From an uncultured Colwellia sp. (lineage in GTDB: Bacteria; Pseudomonadota; Gammaproteobacteria; Enterobacterales; Alteromonadaceae), in NCBI GenBank assembly GCA_913058245.1, contig CAJXQJ010000005.1, positions 144,178 through 208,177 on the forward strand: a DNA stretch of 64,000 nucleotides, in the 5' to 3' direction. Made by a program: the position numbers and the translations under genes. The number at the start of each line of letters is the position of its first letter. Position 1 is the first letter of the stretch. Shown here piece after piece: positions 29,681 to 40,244 of the stretch. Below the pieces are notes generated by a model that was not told the origin of the DNA, made no database searches, and saw nothing but the letters and a program-made list of their open reading frames with translations.

Positions 29681-31123
29681 TTAATCTGTTAGCAAGGCGA
29701 CACTTTCTTTGTCAGTCGCTAAGTCAACCTGCTCTATTTTCTCAAAACGATTGCTAATTTTATCTGCTGAGGTATGAATTTGTTTTACATCAGTTGCCGC
29801 TTGGTCAATATGTTTGGCAAGGTTGGCAAAGCGGCCTTTAAAGCGCGAGAAGTCAGCGGCAAGTTGCGATAAATGCGCTTGAATCACATGAATTTGTTTG
29901 CGAGTTGCTTCGTCTTTTAATACGGAACGCGCGGTGGTTAATATCGCCATTAAGGTGGTAGGTGATGCCAACCAAACCCGCTTTTTATTCGCGTAATCAA
30001 CCAAATCACTTTGATGGGCATGAATTTCTGCAAATATAGCTTCCGCAGGAATAAACATAACAGCACCGTCTGCTGTTTCTTTTTCAATTAAGTACTTATC
30101 ACTGATGTCATTAATATGTTTTTTAATATCAAGCTTAAATTGTCGCTCGGCAGCTTTTCGCTCCAACTCACTTAAGCTGTTATCGGTCATTTTCTTATAA
30201 CTTTCTAATGGAAATTTAGAATCAACCACGACATTGCCTGTTGGCTCAGGTAAAAATAAAATACAGTCAGCTATTTTACCATTAGACAACGTATGCTGAA
30301 TGGCAAAGTGTTGCTCAGGTAGTACATTGCGAATAAGGGCATTTAATTGCACTTCGCCAAATGCACCACGCGAACGTTTATCTGACAACACTTCTTGCAA
30401 ACTAACGACATTACTCGATAGTTCGGTAATTTTCTTTTGTGCATCATCAATCAACGCCAAACGCTGCAAAATATCATTAAAGGTTTTAGTCGTTTTTTCA
30501 AAACCATCCGCTAGGCGTTTTTCAACCTGGCCACTAATATCTTTTAAGCGTTTGTCGGTAGATGTTGTGAGTTCATCAATGCGTTTAGTCATTTGTTCAC
30601 TTGCTAAATGCAACGATTTTGCCATCTCCTCTCGCCCTTGTTTGGTCATGTTTGAGAGTTGATTGATTAATTGTTCGAGTGACTTAACTTGATTATCATT
30701 AAAACTTGTATGATGTTGATGCAAAGTGCTTTTTAACTGCTCACTATGGCTATTGAGTAGCTGCGCTTGCTTCTCTCCTTGCTCAGCATGTTGTCGCAGT
30801 AGTTTTAATTTAAAATCAGCAATTTTTTGCTCAAAATGCGCTTTTAAGTCGCTTTGTTGATGCGCTAAATGTTGATGATTGCTGTTGAGCTGCTGCTGCA
30901 GTTGTTGTTGGTTATTGCTACTAACCTCATAACTAAGGTTTATTTTCTCAGTAAGTTGTTGCAACACGCTTTGTTGAGCAAGTACATTATTTTGGCAGAT
31001 GGAAAGCTTACGAAATAACAAAGCGACGAGGATAATTAGACCACTAAGTAAAACTAAAATACTGGCAACTAGCACAGGTAATTGCTCTGGTGAGAGCCAA
31101 GTTAAAAAAAACGATGAATTCAT
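29681..31123 (-). CDS. rmuC: RmuC-family protein
   Basis: About 480 residues. An N-terminal membrane helix (about 10-35) is followed by a very long Gln/His-rich coiled coil (about 45-220) and the nuclease-like core of the RmuC family. That core shows SKFPLESYKKM, FIPAEAIFAE and the ending LASPTTLMAILTTA. RmuC limits recombination between inverted repeats in E. coli, and its core belongs to the restriction-endonuclease fold. ATG 31123 is chosen over an upstream GTG at 31138; neither has a good ribosome site. The coding strand has no obvious partner gene next to it. Confidence 0.92.
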   Translation of the reverse strand: MNSSFFLTWLSPEQLPVLVASILVLLSGLIILVALLFRKLSICQNNVLAQQSVLQQLTEKINLSYEVSSNNQQQLQQQLNSNHQHLAHQQSDLKAHFEQKIADFKLKLLRQHAEQGEKQAQLLNSHSEQLKSTLHQHHTSFNDNQVKSLEQLINQLSNMTKQGREEMAKSLHLASEQMTKRIDELTTSTDKRLKDISGQVEKRLADGFEKTTKTFNDILQRLALIDDAQKKITELSSNVVSLQEVLSDKRSRGAFGEVQLNALIRNVLPEQHFAIQHTLSNGKIADCILFLPEPTGNVVVDSKFPLESYKKMTDNSLSELERKAAERQFKLDIKKHINDISDKYLIEKETADGAVMFIPAEAIFAEIHAHQSDLVDYANKKRVWLASPTTLMAILTTARSVLKDEATRKQIHVIQAHLSQLAADFSRFKGRFANLAKHIDQAATDVKQIHTSADKISNRFEKIEQVDLATDKESVALLTD

Positions 31124-31191
31124 AAAAGCGCCAAACACTGTAAATATTACCAGTTATTAGAGCATAATTTACTGATGAGGTTAATAACTTT

Positions 31192-31401
31192 TTAGGTTCT
31201 ATCACCTACTTTGTTTAAAATTGATACTTCACCATCACATACTGCAATAATAGATTTGTCAGCCTTAAAACTTTCAGGGATCACTACTCGGCCGGTTTTA
31301 CTTTGAGGGAAAGTTTGTACTTCATGCATTAATTCAAGTGATAAATCACTGTAGTAAATAATAGTGACGAGGCGCTGTTCAACTTCTTGATTTTCATCCA
31401 T
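31192..31401 (-). CDS. Small conserved protein, TIGR02922-like
   Basis: A 69-residue acidic protein. The sequence, with VTIIYYSDLSLELMHEVQTFP and then GRVVIPESFKADKSIIAV, resembles what I remember of TIGR02922, a short family largely confined to Colwellia, Shewanella and relatives. No signal peptide or membrane helix. The fold looks like a small beta-rich domain. It sits alone between rmuC and the S9 peptidase gene, with the peptidase terminator upstream of it. Function unknown. Confidence 0.7.
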   Translation of the reverse strand: MDENQEVEQRLVTIIYYSDLSLELMHEVQTFPQSKTGRVVIPESFKADKSIIAVCDGEVSILNKVGDRT

Positions 31402-31472
31402 GAAATGTTTACCTATAAAATCGGCTTATTGTTTATAATAAGTGTAGCCCTAAATTTGGCAATGCCAAAAAT

Positions 31473-31504
31473 AAAAGGTAATTCAATTGCTTGAATTACC
31501 TTTT
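31473..31504 (-). terminator. Terminator of the S9 peptidase gene
   Basis: A perfect 14-bp stem (AAAAGGTAATTCAA and its complement) around a four-base loop, with a T-rich tract (TTTTATTTTT) after it on the minus strand. Confidence 0.88.
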
Positions 31505-31527
31505 TAATATCTTCGCACAAAATAAAA

Positions 31528-33564
31528 CTACTTAAGGTATTTATTCATCCAGTTAAATACCTCCTGATACCACACCTTTAAGTTATCCGGATTACGAATA
31601 TGATGATCTTCATCTGGGAACATCACTAAACGACTTGGAATATTTTGGCGCTGCAAGGCTGTAAAAGCCCCTAAACTTTGCGCATACGGAACACGATAAT
31701 CTAACTCACCTTGAATAACCAACATAGGTGTACGCCATTCTTTAACTAGCGCAGCAGGGTTATATTTATTGTAGTCTTCACTACCTTCCCATACTGGCCC
31801 CCCCATATCATGCTCTGGGAACCAAAGTTCTTCAGTTGAACCATAAAAACTTGGCATATCATACAAGCCTGCGTGATTTACAATACAATTAAAACCATCA
31901 GCCCAGTTCCCTTGTATCCAATTCATCATGTAACCACCGTATGATGCACCAAGTGCGCAGGCATTTTCTGCATCCATCCATGGTTCTTTCTTGGTAATAT
32001 CAGCAAAGCCTTTTTGTAAATCTTCTAATGGCTTTCCGCCCCAGTCACGAGCGATTGAGTCAGTAAATTCCTGACCGTAGCCAATTGAACCGTGAAAATC
32101 GATCATCACCACTGCGTAACCTTGTGCTGCCCACAATTGTGCATTCCAACGATAATGGAACATGTTGCCAAAGCTACCTTGCGGACCACCATGTACTAAA
32201 AACGCAATAGGGTATTTATTACCGGCTTGATAATTAGCAGGCTTTAACCAGTAACCGTAAACGTCTTCATCATTCCAACCTTTAAAGCTGAACTGCTCAA
32301 AGTCAGCTAACGTTATATTAGCTAACTTTTCTTTATTAACTTGCGTTAACTGCTTTAACTGATAACCGTCACGATCAATGGCATAAATATCTGTTGGCGC
32401 GTTAATAGCGTGACGTGTAAAAAATACTTTATCAGCAGTAACGGCTATTTTCCCTGCCGTTCCATCACTATAAACACTGCGAACATCACCAAACTCTGGA
32501 TTTACTTCAAAAATACTTTTTTGACCAATATCATTTGCTGTTACATAAAGAGTGCGATTATCCTCAGCAAACACTAATTCACTGACTGATCGGTCCCATT
32601 GTTTAGCAACCGCGCGGGTTTTACCTGTTTGGCTATCACGTATCATAACGGTAAATTTATCAGACTCATAACCTGGTACCGACATAGCTTTATAAGCTAA
32701 GTAACGACCATTAGGCGAATACACTGGCTTAGCATCCCAAGCAGTATTTTCAGTGGTTAAGTTATGAAGCTTTTTATCGGCGAGATTTACTTCAAAAATA
32801 TCAAAATTAGTATTCCACGCCTGCTCTTTACTTGGTAATTTGGCAGAGAAACTTAAACGTGTACCATTAGGGTGAAAACTCACCTCTCCGGCACCAGCAA
32901 TATCACCTTGCCACGTTGGCATTAAATCAGTTGCGTTAGTAAAGGCACCTTTTTCAGCACGCTCAGCAATAAATAAGTGTGATTTATATTCAGTGTTCCA
33001 GGTATCCCAATGGCGAACCATTAATTGGTCATAGGCGCGAACATTGTATTTTTTCTTAGCATCAGCAGCTTTTGCATCAAGCGTGCACTGCATAGTTTCA
33101 CAACCCGGCATTACTGTTAATGAAAGGGCAAAACGCTGGCCGTCGTTAGACATTTTAAAACCGTTAATATCAAGTGGTAGTGCAGATATTTGCTGTGCTT
33201 CGCCACCAGTTAACTGTAATTGCCAAATTTGCGAGCTACCACTTCGTGATGAAAGAAAGTAAATACTCTTACCATCTTTTGCATATATCACATTACTTTC
33301 ACCTGCTTTATTGCTGGTTAATTGCTGGCTTTTGTTTGAGTTTACTTGCTGTAGATACAGGTGGTTGTCGCTTGAACGAATGCCTTTCTTTAAACGATAA
33401 ATAAAACTATCGCCTTGTGGTGAAACGACAAAGTCATGAATTTGATTAAATTCAGTTAGGGCACTTACGTCTAAAGTGCTTTGTTCCTCTGCCACTGTGA
33501 CATTTGCCGCACCAGCCAGTGCCAATGCCGTTAAAGCACTAAAATTGGTTATTTTTTTACTCAT
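31528..33564 (-). CDS. Exported S9-family prolyl oligopeptidase-like peptidase
   Basis: A 678-residue peptidase. A signal peptide (to about residue 25) is followed by a WD40-like beta-propeller of TolB-type repeats (about 30-400). A C-terminal alpha/beta-hydrolase domain holds the catalytic Ser in GASYGGYMM, Asp in GELDYRVP and His in DEDHHI. It would cut short peptides in the periplasm, with the propeller screening out large substrates. Two cysteines in the propeller (GCETMQCT) may form a disulfide. Such enzymes are abundant in protein-degrading marine bacteria. A terminator closes the gene. Confidence 0.93.
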   Translation of the reverse strand: MSKKITNFSALTALALAGAANVTVAEEQSTLDVSALTEFNQIHDFVVSPQGDSFIYRLKKGIRSSDNHLYLQQVNSNKSQQLTSNKAGESNVIYAKDGKSIYFLSSRSGSSQIWQLQLTGGEAQQISALPLDINGFKMSNDGQRFALSLTVMPGCETMQCTLDAKAADAKKKYNVRAYDQLMVRHWDTWNTEYKSHLFIAERAEKGAFTNATDLMPTWQGDIAGAGEVSFHPNGTRLSFSAKLPSKEQAWNTNFDIFEVNLADKKLHNLTTENTAWDAKPVYSPNGRYLAYKAMSVPGYESDKFTVMIRDSQTGKTRAVAKQWDRSVSELVFAEDNRTLYVTANDIGQKSIFEVNPEFGDVRSVYSDGTAGKIAVTADKVFFTRHAINAPTDIYAIDRDGYQLKQLTQVNKEKLANITLADFEQFSFKGWNDEDVYGYWLKPANYQAGNKYPIAFLVHGGPQGSFGNMFHYRWNAQLWAAQGYAVVMIDFHGSIGYGQEFTDSIARDWGGKPLEDLQKGFADITKKEPWMDAENACALGASYGGYMMNWIQGNWADGFNCIVNHAGLYDMPSFYGSTEELWFPEHDMGGPVWEGSEDYNKYNPAALVKEWRTPMLVIQGELDYRVPYAQSLGAFTALQRQNIPSRLVMFPDEDHHIRNPDNLKVWYQEVFNWMNKYLK

Positions 33565-33596
33565 AAAATCCTACTTTTTTTACTCTTTTTTATGCT

Positions 33597-33619
33597 AAAA
33601 AAAACGCCCTTAACGGGCG
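33597..33619 (-). terminator. Terminator of the fumarase gene
   Basis: CGCCC-TTAAC-GGGCG (33605-33619), with eight T in a row after it on the minus strand. Confidence 0.9.
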
Positions 33620-33634
33620 CTTTTAGATCAATAA

Positions 33635-35161
33635 CTATTCGCCTTTTAGCTTGCTATCTATTTCTTCAATTTTAGCCTGCCAAATTGCTGGGCCGGTTAC
33701 ATGCGCTGACTCGCCTAAGCTATCAACGGCAACCGTTACTGGCATGTCTTCTACTTCAAATTCGTAAATAGCTTCCATACCCATATCTTCAAAGGCAACC
33801 ACTTTAGCTTTTTTGATCGCTTTAGACACTAAATAAGCAGCGCCACCAACGGCCATTAAGTAAACTGACTTATGATTTTTAATTGATTCTACAGTCGCTG
33901 GACCACGTTCGGCTTTACCGATAGTGCCCAATAAACCAGTATCAGCTAGCATCATTTCGGTAAACTTATCCATACGTGTAGCCGTAGTTGGACCTGCTGG
34001 ACCTACCGCTTCATCACCAATTGCGTCTACTGGGCCAACGTAATATATAAACTTATCTTTAAAGTCGACTGGTAACTCTTGTCCTGCCGCTAACATATCT
34101 TGAATACGTTTATGTGCAGCATCTCGACCAGTTAAAATAGTACCGTTTAATAGTACAGTTTCACCAGTTTTCCACTCGCTAATATCGGTTTTTGATAATT
34201 CATCAACATTAACACGGCGAACATTATCACCTACTTCCCAAGTAATTTCAGGCCAATCTTCTAATTTAGGAGGAGTTAAATCTGCTGGACCTGAGCCATC
34301 AAGGTGAAAATGAACATGACGGGTAGCTGCACAGTTAGGGATCATCACAACAGGTTTAGAGGCGGCATGAGTTGGTACTGAGTTAATTTTAATATCAACA
34401 ACGGTAGTTAACCCGCCAAGCCCTTGTGCGCCAATGCCAAGTTTGTTAACGCGATCGTAGATTTCTAAGCGCAGCTCTTCTTCGGCATTTTCTGGGCCAC
34501 GGTCAAGTAGCTTTTGAATATTAACAGGATCCATTAAACTTTCTTTGGCTAGTACACCCGCTTTTTCAGCTGTACCACCAATACCTATACCCAACATACC
34601 TGGAGGACACCAGCCTGCTCCCATTGTTGGCAAGGTTTTTACAACCCAATCAGCAATTGAATCACTCGGATTTAACATAACCATTTTAGATTTATTTTCA
34701 CTGCCGCCGCCTTTAGCGGCAATCATCACCTCAATATGGTCGCCCGGTACCATATCAATATGAACAACAGACGGTGTGTTGTCTTTGGTATTAATTCGTT
34801 TGCCTGCAGGGTCAGCAACGATTGAAGCACGTAATGGGTTATCAGGATTTAAATATGCACGACGAGTACCTTCATCAACCATTTGTTGTACGGTTAAATC
34901 AGTATTGTCCCACTGCACAGCCATACCCACTTTAACAAAACAGGTAACAATACCAGTATCTTGACAAATTGGGCGTTTACCATGAGCTGACATACGTGAG
35001 TTAATAAGAATTTGTGCAATAGCGTCTTTCGCCGCCTGACTTTCTTCTTTATGATAAGCCTGCTCAAGTGCTTGAATAAAGTCTAACGGGTGATAATAAG
35101 AAATATATTGCAGCGCATCTGCAACACTTTCGATTAAATCTTGTTGTTTTATAATTGCCAT
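33635..35161 (-). CDS. Class I fumarate hydratase, iron-sulfur dependent
   Basis: A 508-residue enzyme that interconverts fumarate and malate in the citric acid cycle. The N-terminal alpha domain has the cluster cysteine in RPICQDTGIVTCF and later ones in MIPNCAATRHVHFH and GWCPPGMLGIGIGG. The C-terminal beta domain (from about 330) has GPAGPTTATRMD and GGAAYLVSKAIKK. One chain carries both domains, as in E. coli FumA, though slightly shorter (508 against 548). It needs an oxygen-sensitive 4Fe-4S cluster. No class II fumarase is in the window. It is divergent from pabB. Confidence 0.95.
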   Translation of the reverse strand: MAIIKQQDLIESVADALQYISYYHPLDFIQALEQAYHKEESQAAKDAIAQILINSRMSAHGKRPICQDTGIVTCFVKVGMAVQWDNTDLTVQQMVDEGTRRAYLNPDNPLRASIVADPAGKRINTKDNTPSVVHIDMVPGDHIEVMIAAKGGGSENKSKMVMLNPSDSIADWVVKTLPTMGAGWCPPGMLGIGIGGTAEKAGVLAKESLMDPVNIQKLLDRGPENAEEELRLEIYDRVNKLGIGAQGLGGLTTVVDIKINSVPTHAASKPVVMIPNCAATRHVHFHLDGSGPADLTPPKLEDWPEITWEVGDNVRRVNVDELSKTDISEWKTGETVLLNGTILTGRDAAHKRIQDMLAAGQELPVDFKDKFIYYVGPVDAIGDEAVGPAGPTTATRMDKFTEMMLADTGLLGTIGKAERGPATVESIKNHKSVYLMAVGGAAYLVSKAIKKAKVVAFEDMGMEAIYEFEVEDMPVTVAVDSLGESAHVTGPAIWQAKIEEIDSKLKGE

Positions 35162-35369
35162 AACGGTCTCTTTTATATGAAGATCAGCGAGAGATATTCA
35201 ATCTATAGTTGAAAGTTATAAATTTGCCGATATCATACCTTGCTTATTACATAGCTACCAGTATCAAATGGTCTAATATAATGACCTTAGATAACTAATT
35301 AATGCTTAATACTATGGTCTTTCAATTAGTTATAATTGGATTACCAACGCAAAATTGTGTGAGAATACC

Positions 35370-36782
35370 TTGCCGTTAAATTCAGTTAAACAACTTTCAG
35401 CTAAGCCTTTAAAATTGGCGCTTACTTACAGCAGTGAAACACTCTTTGCCACTATTGAGCAACAACCTTGGGCAATGTGGTTAGACTCTTGTGAGAGCTC
35501 TCATGTTGATAGCCGTTATGATATTTTAGTTTGGCAGCCCAGTATAACCTTAACCACATATGGTGATACTACAATAGTAGAAAATACAGTTACTAGTAGC
35601 CGCTATCAAAGTCAGGCAGACCCATTACTGTTAATCAAGCAAGAGCAAAAAACATTATTCTCAACAATAAGTATTATTCCAAGTGATTTGCCATTTAGTG
35701 GTGGCACTTTAGGGTATTTTTCCTACGACTTAGGCAAGCGCTTTGAAGTGATTCAACAACAAACACAAAAAGATATTAGTGTCCCAGAAATGGCTGTCGG
35801 CATTTATCAACAAGCAATAATTTTTGACAAACAAACACAGCTATTTTGGCTATTGTGTGACGATGACCAACGTGAAAGTATCAGCCAAACTTTTACCCAA
35901 GCATTGCAAAAAATGCTGCCACCACAAGAAAAATTTCAACTGAAGTCATCTTGGCAATCTAATATGCAAGCTGAGCAATACCGCGAGAAATTTAATAAAG
36001 TACAAGACTATCTTCTATCAGGTGATTGTTATCAAATTAACTTGGCGCAGCGTTTTAGTGCGCAATATAACGGCAGCGAATACCAAGCCTATTGCGCGTT
36101 ACGTCATGAAAACAAAGCACCTTTTTCTGCATTCTTACGCTTTGAAAACAGCACTATTTTAAGTATTTCGCCAGAACGATTCCTGCAATTATCTGGCGAC
36201 AAGGTGCAGAGTAAACCTATTAAAGGCACACGTCCAAGAAGCAGTAACGCAGTTGTTGATGAAAAAAATGCCCGCGAATTACAGCATTCAAGTAAAGACA
36301 AAGCTGAAAATTTAATGATCGTTGACCTACTACGTAACGATATTAGTCGTGTTTGCCAACCGGGTAGCGTTAAAGTACCAGAAATTTTTGCTATTGAAAG
36401 TTTCCCCGCCGTGCATCATTTAGTTAGTACTGTTGTCGGTACAATAAACTCTGAGTTTGACGGTAGCGACTTATTACGTGCGGCTTTTCCAGGTGGCTCA
36501 ATTACCGGAGCGCCAAAAATTCGCGCTATGGATATCATCGAAGAATTAGAACCAAATCAACGTAGCGTATATTGTGGTTCTATAGGTTACTTGTCTGCTT
36601 GTGGTCGTATGGATACTAGCATCACTATTCGTACATTAATTTGCCATAATCAGAATATTTATTGCTGGGCAGGCGGCGGTTTAGTCGCAGATTCAAACGT
36701 TGACAGTGAATACCAAGAAACATACGATAAAGTGAATAAAATTCTCCCTGTACTTAGCAAGCTAAATAGCAATAGTTTATAA
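35370..36782 (+). CDS. pabB: Aminodeoxychorismate synthase component I
   Basis: About 470 residues. The enzyme turns chorismate and ammonia into 4-amino-4-deoxychorismate for folate synthesis, with PabA supplying ammonia from elsewhere. The lysine of PIKGTRPR marks PabB; anthranilate synthases have alanine there. DLLRNDISRVCQPGSVKVP and FPGGSITGAPKIRAMDII are the catalytic and metal-binding segments. No ATG lies near the N-terminus: the frame opens at TTG 35355, and TTG 35370 with GAG about 6 bases upstream is preferred. The nudL gene follows after 51 bases and may be co-transcribed. Confidence 0.93.
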   Translation: MPLNSVKQLSAKPLKLALTYSSETLFATIEQQPWAMWLDSCESSHVDSRYDILVWQPSITLTTYGDTTIVENTVTSSRYQSQADPLLLIKQEQKTLFSTISIIPSDLPFSGGTLGYFSYDLGKRFEVIQQQTQKDISVPEMAVGIYQQAIIFDKQTQLFWLLCDDDQRESISQTFTQALQKMLPPQEKFQLKSSWQSNMQAEQYREKFNKVQDYLLSGDCYQINLAQRFSAQYNGSEYQAYCALRHENKAPFSAFLRFENSTILSISPERFLQLSGDKVQSKPIKGTRPRSSNAVVDEKNARELQHSSKDKAENLMIVDLLRNDISRVCQPGSVKVPEIFAIESFPAVHHLVSTVVGTINSEFDGSDLLRAAFPGGSITGAPKIRAMDIIEELEPNQRSVYCGSIGYLSACGRMDTSITIRTLICHNQNIYCWAGGGLVADSNVDSEYQETYDKVNKILPVLSKLNSNSL

Positions 36783-36833
36783 AGGTTTCAGGGCAATGTA
36801 ATTATTTTCCAGTTAGCTCTGTAAGGGTAAAGT

Positions 36834-37403
36834 ATGACCAAAGATGAATTTGCCCAACGCTTTCAAATGCAGGCTTTACCCAAATCAGAGCACAATTTCA
36901 ATTCCCCTCATAAACTTAAAAGCGCAGCCGTGCTTATTCCCATTGTGAGCAACCAAGGTCAACTTGAAGTTTTATTAACTAAACGCGCAAGTCACCTGAC
37001 CCATCACCCAGGACAAATTAGCTTTCCTGGCGGTAAAGTTGAGCCGAATGACCGAAGCATGATTGCCACAGCGCTGCGGGAAACAGAAGAAGAAATAGGG
37101 CTAAAATCAAAAGATATTCAGGTGCTTGGGCAACTAACCTCTTACCAAACTATTTCAGGATATGAAATAACGCCAATTGTTGCTTTTGCCAGAAAAAACG
37201 ACAACTACCAATTTGACGATAATGAAGTAGCAGAAGTGTTTCATGTGCCTTTGTCGCACTTTTTATTACGTGAACATCATATAAAAGTACCGTTTTACCA
37301 TAAAGGTAAAAGTCACAACGTACACTTTATGCCATATCAAGAATACAATATTTGGGGTGCAACGGCTGCCATACTCCACGATCTTAGCTTAATACTAAAT
37401 TAA
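36834..37403 (+). CDS. Nudix hydrolase, CoA diphosphatase (NudL family)
   Basis: A 189-residue enzyme. The Nudix box runs GGKVEPNDRSMIATALRE and continues TEEEIGL, with all the metal-binding glutamates. Just before it is LTKRASHLTHHPGQISFPGG, the extra motif of the CoA-pyrophosphatase subfamily (UPF0035). It would cleave coenzyme A or its derivatives to 3'-phospho-AMP and phosphopantetheine. AAGGG precedes the ATG. It is downstream of pabB, an arrangement common in this order. Confidence 0.92.
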   Translation: MTKDEFAQRFQMQALPKSEHNFNSPHKLKSAAVLIPIVSNQGQLEVLLTKRASHLTHHPGQISFPGGKVEPNDRSMIATALRETEEEIGLKSKDIQVLGQLTSYQTISGYEITPIVAFARKNDNYQFDDNEVAEVFHVPLSHFLLREHHIKVPFYHKGKSHNVHFMPYQEYNIWGATAAILHDLSLILN

Positions 37404-37451
37404 GCAGTGGCACTTATCGTTAACCACTATAATTATACTATTTGCGACAAT

Positions 37452-37500
37452 ATTTTGTTTTGCATGCTGAAAGCTTTCAGCTACAATCACCGAACAAAAT
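37452..37500. repeat. Nested palindromes between nudL and sdaA
   Basis: A perfect 16-bp palindrome, GCTGAAAGCTTTCAGC (37466-37481), lies inside an outer inverted repeat, ATTTTGTT (37452-37459) and AACAAAAT (37493-37500). A T-rich stretch follows. It may terminate nudL, or act as an operator for sdaA, which starts 43 bases further on. Confidence 0.6.
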
Positions 37501-37543
37501 TTTATTTTAAGCTACATTTAACAGTATTTATTCAGGTTTATTT

Positions 37544-38920
37544 ATGATTAGTGTATTTGATATGTTTTCAATAGGAATTGGTCCTTCCAGTTCTCATACC
37601 GTCGGGCCAATGAAAGCGGCAAAACTATTTGTTGAAAATCTTATTGCAGAAGATAAGTTGACCAAAACAGACCGAGTAAAATGTGAATTATTTGGTTCGC
37701 TAGGCCAAACCGGTATTGGCCACGGTACGGGTAAAGCCGTTATTTTAGGTTTAACAGGTCAAAGCCCTGAAACAATCCCTGTTGACTCTATTGAATCAAC
37801 ATTAGCAGATGTTGTTGCCAGTGAAAAAATTAGCCTGAACATGCAACACCTTATTGATTTCCCAAAATCAAACGCCATTATTTATCACCGTCGCAAAACC
37901 CTACCGGCTCATGCCAATGCAATGACTATTTTTGCCTATAGTGATGATGAAGTCATTTTTGAAGAAACTTACTATTCAATTGGTGGTGGTTTTATTGTCA
38001 AAGATTGCGACTTTGAAAAAGAAAAAGATAAAGCTTTATCAACACATTCTAATATTAACCGTCCGCATCGTTTTTCTACTGCTGACGAACTACTACAACT
38101 TGCCAATGAAAAAGGCTTAAGTATTAGTACCATTATGATGGATAACGAAAAGTGCCTTCAAGATGAAGTAAACATTCGTAAAGGTTTACTCGATATTTGG
38201 CATGCAATGAAAGCCAGTGTTGATCGCGGTATGGTTACCGAAGGCATTTTACCTGGTGGCTTAAAAGTTGTTCGACGTGCACCTGCTTTACACCGCGCAC
38301 TAAACGTTGAAAAGAATGTTGACCCCCTTTCAGCGATGGATTGGGTTAATTTATTCGCTTTAGCAGTAAATGAAGAAAACGCTGCCGGTAGTCGCGTAGT
38401 TACTGCGCCAACCAATGGCGCAGCAGGTATTATCCCTGCGGTGTTATGCTATTACGATAAATTTATTAAATCAGTAAGTGACGATGACTGCATTCGCTAC
38501 TTATTAACAGCCGCTGCTATCGGAATTTTATACAAAACCAACGCCACTATCTCAGGTGCTGAAGGTGGCTGCCAAGCAGAAGTAGGTGTTGCCTGTTCAA
38601 TGGCTGCAGGCGCACTGACTGAAATTATGGGTGGTTCACCTGTTCAAGTTGAAAATGCCGCTGAAATTGGTATGGAGCATAACCTAGGGCTAACTTGTGA
38701 TCCTGTTGGCGGCTTAGTGCAGGTGCCTTGCATTGAACGTAATGCAATGGGTTCAGTTAAAGCAATAAATGCTTCTCGCTTAGCTCTACGCGGTACAGGC
38801 AAGCAAAAAGTTTCTTTAGACAAAGTAATTAAAACCATGTGGGATACTGGTAACGATATGAAAACAAAGTATAAAGAAACCTCACGCGGCGGTTTAGCAG
38901 TAAATATTATCGAATGTTAG
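37544..38920 (+). CDS. sdaA: L-serine ammonia-lyase (L-serine dehydratase), iron-sulfur type
   Basis: A 458-residue single-chain enzyme turning L-serine into pyruvate and ammonia. The N-terminal beta domain starts with [21 protein letters not shown]. The alpha domain has the cluster cysteines in [19 protein letters not shown] and [17 protein letters not shown]. Length and order match E. coli SdaA/SdaB. The 4Fe-4S cluster is oxygen-sensitive. A striking palindrome lies just upstream and may regulate it. Confidence 0.95.
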   Translation: MISVFDMFSIGIGPSSSHTVGPMKAAKLFVENLIAEDKLTKTDRVKCELFGSLGQTGIGHGTGKAVILGLTGQSPETIPVDSIESTLADVVASEKISLNMQHLIDFPKSNAIIYHRRKTLPAHANAMTIFAYSDDEVIFEETYYSIGGGFIVKDCDFEKEKDKALSTHSNINRPHRFSTADELLQLANEKGLSISTIMMDNEKCLQDEVNIRKGLLDIWHAMKASVDRGMVTEGILPGGLKVVRRAPALHRALNVEKNVDPLSAMDWVNLFALAVNEENAAGSRVVTAPTNGAAGIIPAVLCYYDKFIKSVSDDDCIRYLLTAAAIGILYKTNATISGAEGGCQAEVGVACSMAAGALTEIMGGSPVQVENAAEIGMEHNLGLTCDPVGGLVQVPCIERNAMGSVKAINASRLALRGTGKQKVSLDKVIKTMWDTGNDMKTKYKETSRGGLAVNIIEC

Positions 38921-38953
38921 TATTGCGATAACTCTTATTCAACTGCAGAAACG

Positions 38954-38985
38954 AAAAAGCCGTATTGAATCAATACGGCTTTTTT
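38954..38985. terminator. Bidirectional terminator between sdaA and cysB
   Basis: AAAAAGCCGTATTGA pairs with TCAATACGGCTTTTT around one base. T runs follow on both strands. The genes converge here. Confidence 0.93.
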
Positions 38986-39006
38986 AGTGACTAAATACAG
39001 GAAAAC

Positions 39007-40020
<1,014 letters not shown>

Positions 40021-40090
40021 TTAAATGAAAATTTATTCCATATTATTTTTTACATTTTGTTCAATTAATCTGCAAATTATCTCTTTGCAC

Positions 40091-40107
40091 TATAATTCAT
40101 AGTGAAT
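40091..40107. promoter_or_regulatory. TATAAT box overlapping a small palindrome
   Basis: TATAAT (40091-40096) runs into ATTCA-TAG-TGAAT (40095-40107), between cysB and the unknown membrane-anchored gene. It may be a promoter with an overlapping operator; the -35 region is weak. Confidence 0.35.
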
Positions 40108-40244
40108 ATGGTACTAAACTAACCTTTTTAAGGTTATTTTGTTGTTAAGGTCTGAAAAGAAAATGCTTTCTTCTTTGCTTCAGTTAACAATTTTTGTAGA
40201 CTGCTACACTAGCAATTTATATTTTCCAAAATAGAGAATTAAAC

